From positions 47,076 through 111,075 of the forward strand of contig CAXBOS010000014.1 in assembly GCA_963977415.1 (NCBI GenBank): a DNA stretch of 64,000 nt, given 5' to 3'. A model generated the notes under the pieces. It saw only the letters and a program-made list of their open reading frames with translations, was not told the DNA's origin and made no database searches. The DNA is from Croceimicrobium sp963977415 (lineage in GTDB: Bacteria > Bacteroidota > Bacteroidia > Flavobacteriales > Schleiferiaceae). Positions 61,822 to 64,000 of this stretch are shown one piece after another; positions within the stretch are counted from its first letter, which is position 1; every line of letters begins with the position of its first letter. The position numbers and the translations under genes were made by a program.

Positions 61822-62397
61822 TTACTTGAGCTTTTTTAAATAACTATTATTATTGTCCAAGAAACTGGAATACGACTCTAATAGAGTTTGCTCCCCATCA
61901 ATTATATTCGCTAACAAATAGGCAAATTTTATTTTTACTTCATCATTTCCCTCATTAACATGGTCATAAACAAAATCCGACATTAGTTTTATTTTATCGG
62001 AGAGCATTCCAGTCATTAATTCAATTTCCAATAATTGCGATATTAGCTCGAATTCCAATAACTCCGCCTTGTTCGAAACAAAAAATCTGAGGCTCACATT
62101 TTTAATAGAGGCCACTTGAAATCCGCCAGAGCCTGATACTAGTTCGCCCAGACTCTGATCATTCTCGCCTATTTCGTTTTCAAGTATTTCATATAACCTT
62201 ATATGTCTCTTGAGTACCGTATCCAATTCAATTTGACTGATTTCAATTTCATTTTCAATGGCGATTAAGGTCTTTTCGAGATATTGCGCATTGTCTTGAC
62301 TCTCTTTATAATTACCTATCGATACTGCGATTAATACCCCGATAACAACAATTGATACTTCCCTCAAGAAGTATAGTATTCCCTTGCTTTTTTCCAT
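61822..62397 (-). CDS. Single-pass membrane protein, DUF6090-like
   Basis: A 191-aa protein. A short cytoplasmic N-terminus (EKSKGILYFLRE) leads to one TM (about residues 13-30, VSIVVIGVLIAVSIGN) and then a long helical region with coiled-coil character (YLEKTLIAIENEIEISQIELD). This matches the common Bacteroidota layout named DUF6090, to which I assign it by pattern only. Function unknown. Confidence 0.6.
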   Translation of the reverse strand: MEKSKGILYFLREVSIVVIGVLIAVSIGNYKESQDNAQYLEKTLIAIENEIEISQIELDTVLKRHIRLYEILENEIGENDQSLGELVSGSGGFQVASIKNVSLRFFVSNKAELLEFELISQLLEIELMTGMLSDKIKLMSDFVYDHVNEGNDEVKIKFAYLLANIIDGEQTLLESYSSFLDNNNSYLKKLK

Positions 62398-62620
62398 TAA
62401 TCTTATTTAAGGTTTCTAGAACCGTTTGGCCGGTCAACACCCAGCCTTGGCTTTCGAGTTCATTCTGTAATCGATTAGCTAAAAGCCTAAACCAAAGTAA
62501 TTAAAAATAAGCCTTTGAAAGAGTCAGGTATGAAATTAGTGCCCTTTAGATTTATGAAAGGTCAAATGCCAATTTTATTAAACCAAAAAGTGAAGCATTA
62601 AAATAATATCAATTACTTTT

Positions 62621-63232
62621 TTAATCTTGAAGTTTCGACTTACTGCTTCTATCGTCGTAGTAATTATTAAGAATAGATTCCATGGCTTCTTCGCCACTAA
62701 TTATATTTTGGATTTTAGTCCATAAATTAGCGTTTATCAACTCTTTAAGCGGTTGCTCGTGACTATTAATCTTAGCAAAGACTTTTTGGATTTTCTTATC
62801 CCAAACTTTGTAATACTTAACGAGATCGTCTGGGTAAACGACTTTTCTGCGCGTTCCTTCATTGATCCCTCTAAAAGGTGCGGGAATATTTAGGTAACCA
62901 TAATCGTCTGTTAATTGCTCGCCCACTTGTATATCGCGAATGGCGATTTCAAAATCGTAGGCGGTAGTGAGGCAATTGGAATTAAAACTGTGATTTACAT
63001 AACGTCCATTATCCCAGCAAAGTACGAAGTTGCCATTGTTATTGCGAAAGGTATAGGTATCGAGGATATTCTGATAAATGGGCTCCATGGCCTGGAAATC
63101 AGTAGGACTGAATTCACGGTCTAGTTTATCTAATACCCAAGTAATTGTTCCCGCAGGAATAAATTCAGTGGCCACAACTCCGTAGCCAATTTCATTGCTG
63201 ATAAATTTTAATTCAGTTTTTGGATGTATCAT
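62621..63232 (-). CDS. SET-domain protein (putative lysine methyltransferase)
   Basis: A 203-aa protein whose first 125 residues carry the SET fold: SNEIGYGVVATEFIPAGTI (strand pair), then GRYVNHSFNSNC (the NHS motif of the SAM pocket) and VGEQLTDDYGYL (DYG). These are the catalytic motifs of protein lysine methyltransferases. A post-SET Cys cluster is not seen. The C-terminal 70 residues are helical. The substrate is unknown; other Bacteroidota also carry such genes. Confidence 0.82.
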   Translation of the reverse strand: MIHPKTELKFISNEIGYGVVATEFIPAGTITWVLDKLDREFSPTDFQAMEPIYQNILDTYTFRNNNGNFVLCWDNGRYVNHSFNSNCLTTAYDFEIAIRDIQVGEQLTDDYGYLNIPAPFRGINEGTRRKVVYPDDLVKYYKVWDKKIQKVFAKINSHEQPLKELINANLWTKIQNIISGEEAMESILNNYYDDRSSKSKLQD

Positions 63233-63554
63233 TTTTAAGAGATTAGGTATAACCTCTCGCTAAACTTATTCTTACTCTCAGCCGCTTTTTGAAGGCTGTT
63301 TTGGTAATTGGTCAGATAGGCTAAAGGCTAGCTAAATTAGCAAAGTTTGGATTGGAAAATAAGTTGGCTTCTAAAAAAAGGATGGGTTTAAGAAGGGCAT
63401 ATATCACTGAAAAACAAGACCATAATTTTTAAACCTGAGTTCCACCTAAAATTAGATTTAAAAGTATGCTACGCGACTTTACTTAGAACTTGAACCAACA
63501 AAATGAAGAGCAAGCAAAATTCCCATCCTTCTTCCCTTTTTACTTGGGCTTACC
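63233..63554. other. Intergenic gap with fragment of foldback repeat
   Basis: About 320 bases without a gene. At 63429-63455 the sequence TTAAACCTGAGTTCCACCTA and following AAATTAG resembles the left end of the element at 46939-47208. I see nothing else. Confidence 0.45.
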
Positions 63555-63926
63555 TTAGCAAGATAAAATCACAAATATTAAAGCTAAAATGGCAGGCGCC
63601 GCTTGAACCACAAATATTTTCTTGGCAGCCGTTAGCGCACCGAAAACTCCCGCCACAATAACACAGCCCAGAAAGAAGATGCGGATATTGGCGGCCCAAT
63701 TAGCCTCATTAATAAAGAAAGTCCAGATTAAACCCGCTGCTAAAAAACCATTATATAGTCCTTGATTAGCCGCTAGTCCTTTAGTGGGTTTAAATAAATC
63801 TTTGGGCAGACTTCTAAAGGTTCTTTTGCCTACTGTTTCCCAAGCGAACATTTCCATCCACAAGATGTAGATATGTTCTATAGCCACAAGGGCAGTTAGA
63901 ATTTCGGCGATTCTTAAAATGTCCAT
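63555..63926 (-). CDS. DUF1304 family membrane protein
   Basis: A 123-aa protein with four membrane segments. Family signs are IEHIYILWMEMFAWETVG near the start and the loop ANQGLYNGFLAAGL in the middle, both typical of DUF1304. Function unknown. Complete within the window; the last 70 bases of the window hold no gene. Confidence 0.88.
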   Translation of the reverse strand: MDILRIAEILTALVAIEHIYILWMEMFAWETVGKRTFRSLPKDLFKPTKGLAANQGLYNGFLAAGLIWTFFINEANWAANIRIFFLGCVIVAGVFGALTAAKKIFVVQAAPAILALIFVILSC

Positions 63927-64000
63927 TGGAATTAGATTGAAAATTATATACGGTATAAATTTGGTTCTATCCGATTGATTTTAGTGAAGATTCTTTTTAA

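Noticed and set aside
1..64000. CRISPR arrays, rRNA or tRNA genes
   Set aside because: No regularly spaced identical repeats, tRNA cloverleaf or rRNA sequence was recognised on either strand by eye.

Overview
The window looks like chromosome of a Bacteroidota bacterium, most likely a marine member of the Flavobacteriia. The signs are -7 promoter boxes of the form TAnnTTTG, few usable Shine-Dalgarno sites, three secreted proteins with type IX secretion (T9SS) sorting tails, a DUF5606 gene beside mazG, and a CusA/CzcA pump fused to a TolC-like domain. I found no rRNA, tRNA, CRISPR array, transposase or integrase.

Layout. 1-3,344: polyphosphate operon sixA-ppk-ppx, with ppx cut by the window edge. 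3,450-7,097: ruvX-def-TPR lipoprotein-DUF5606-mazG, divergent from dapD. 7,180-12,523: a small membrane protein, CorA, a kelch T9SS cargo, an MBL-fold hydrolase and a conserved protein of unknown function. 12,543-16,568: operon of a GlmM-type phosphohexomutase and two class V PLP enzymes. 17,002-20,124: TPR protein, DUF368 lipid-phosphate transporter and aroE. 20,114-30,381: a tightly packed seven-gene operon for extracytoplasmic electron transfer (membrane subunit with TM histidines, Fe-S/FAD oxidoreductase, 20-haem and 13-haem cytochromes, predicted outer-membrane barrel, OB-fold lipoprotein, CcsBA haem ligase). 30,537-38,143: divergent two-component system and heavy-metal efflux pump with a repeated 11-bp-phased operator candidate. 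38,239-46,821: mixed housekeeping and secreted proteins.

47,398-54,153 is the most unusual region. Three consecutive units each begin with GTT... and end with the exact reverse complement ...AAC, and two of the junctions between them carry long imperfect palindromes. That is the layout of integron gene cassettes (attC sites) without an integrase, a CALIN-like array. Two units carry one gene each (SRPBCC-like, DUF998). The third is about 5.3 kb and carries a four-gene AT-rich operon: AlkB-type dioxygenase, very compact SF1 helicase, a coiled-coil protein with a SAP-like tail, and a protein with a C-terminal SAM methyltransferase domain. I do not recognise this combination as a described system. 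It is my main candidate for a new nucleic-acid repair, modification or defence module.

54,325-63,926: ordinary accessory chromosome, with an M43 metalloprotease, acetyltransferases, a CysQ-like phosphatase with a small-molecule kinase, a nitrilase-GNAT fusion, lipoproteins, a SET-domain protein and DUF1304.
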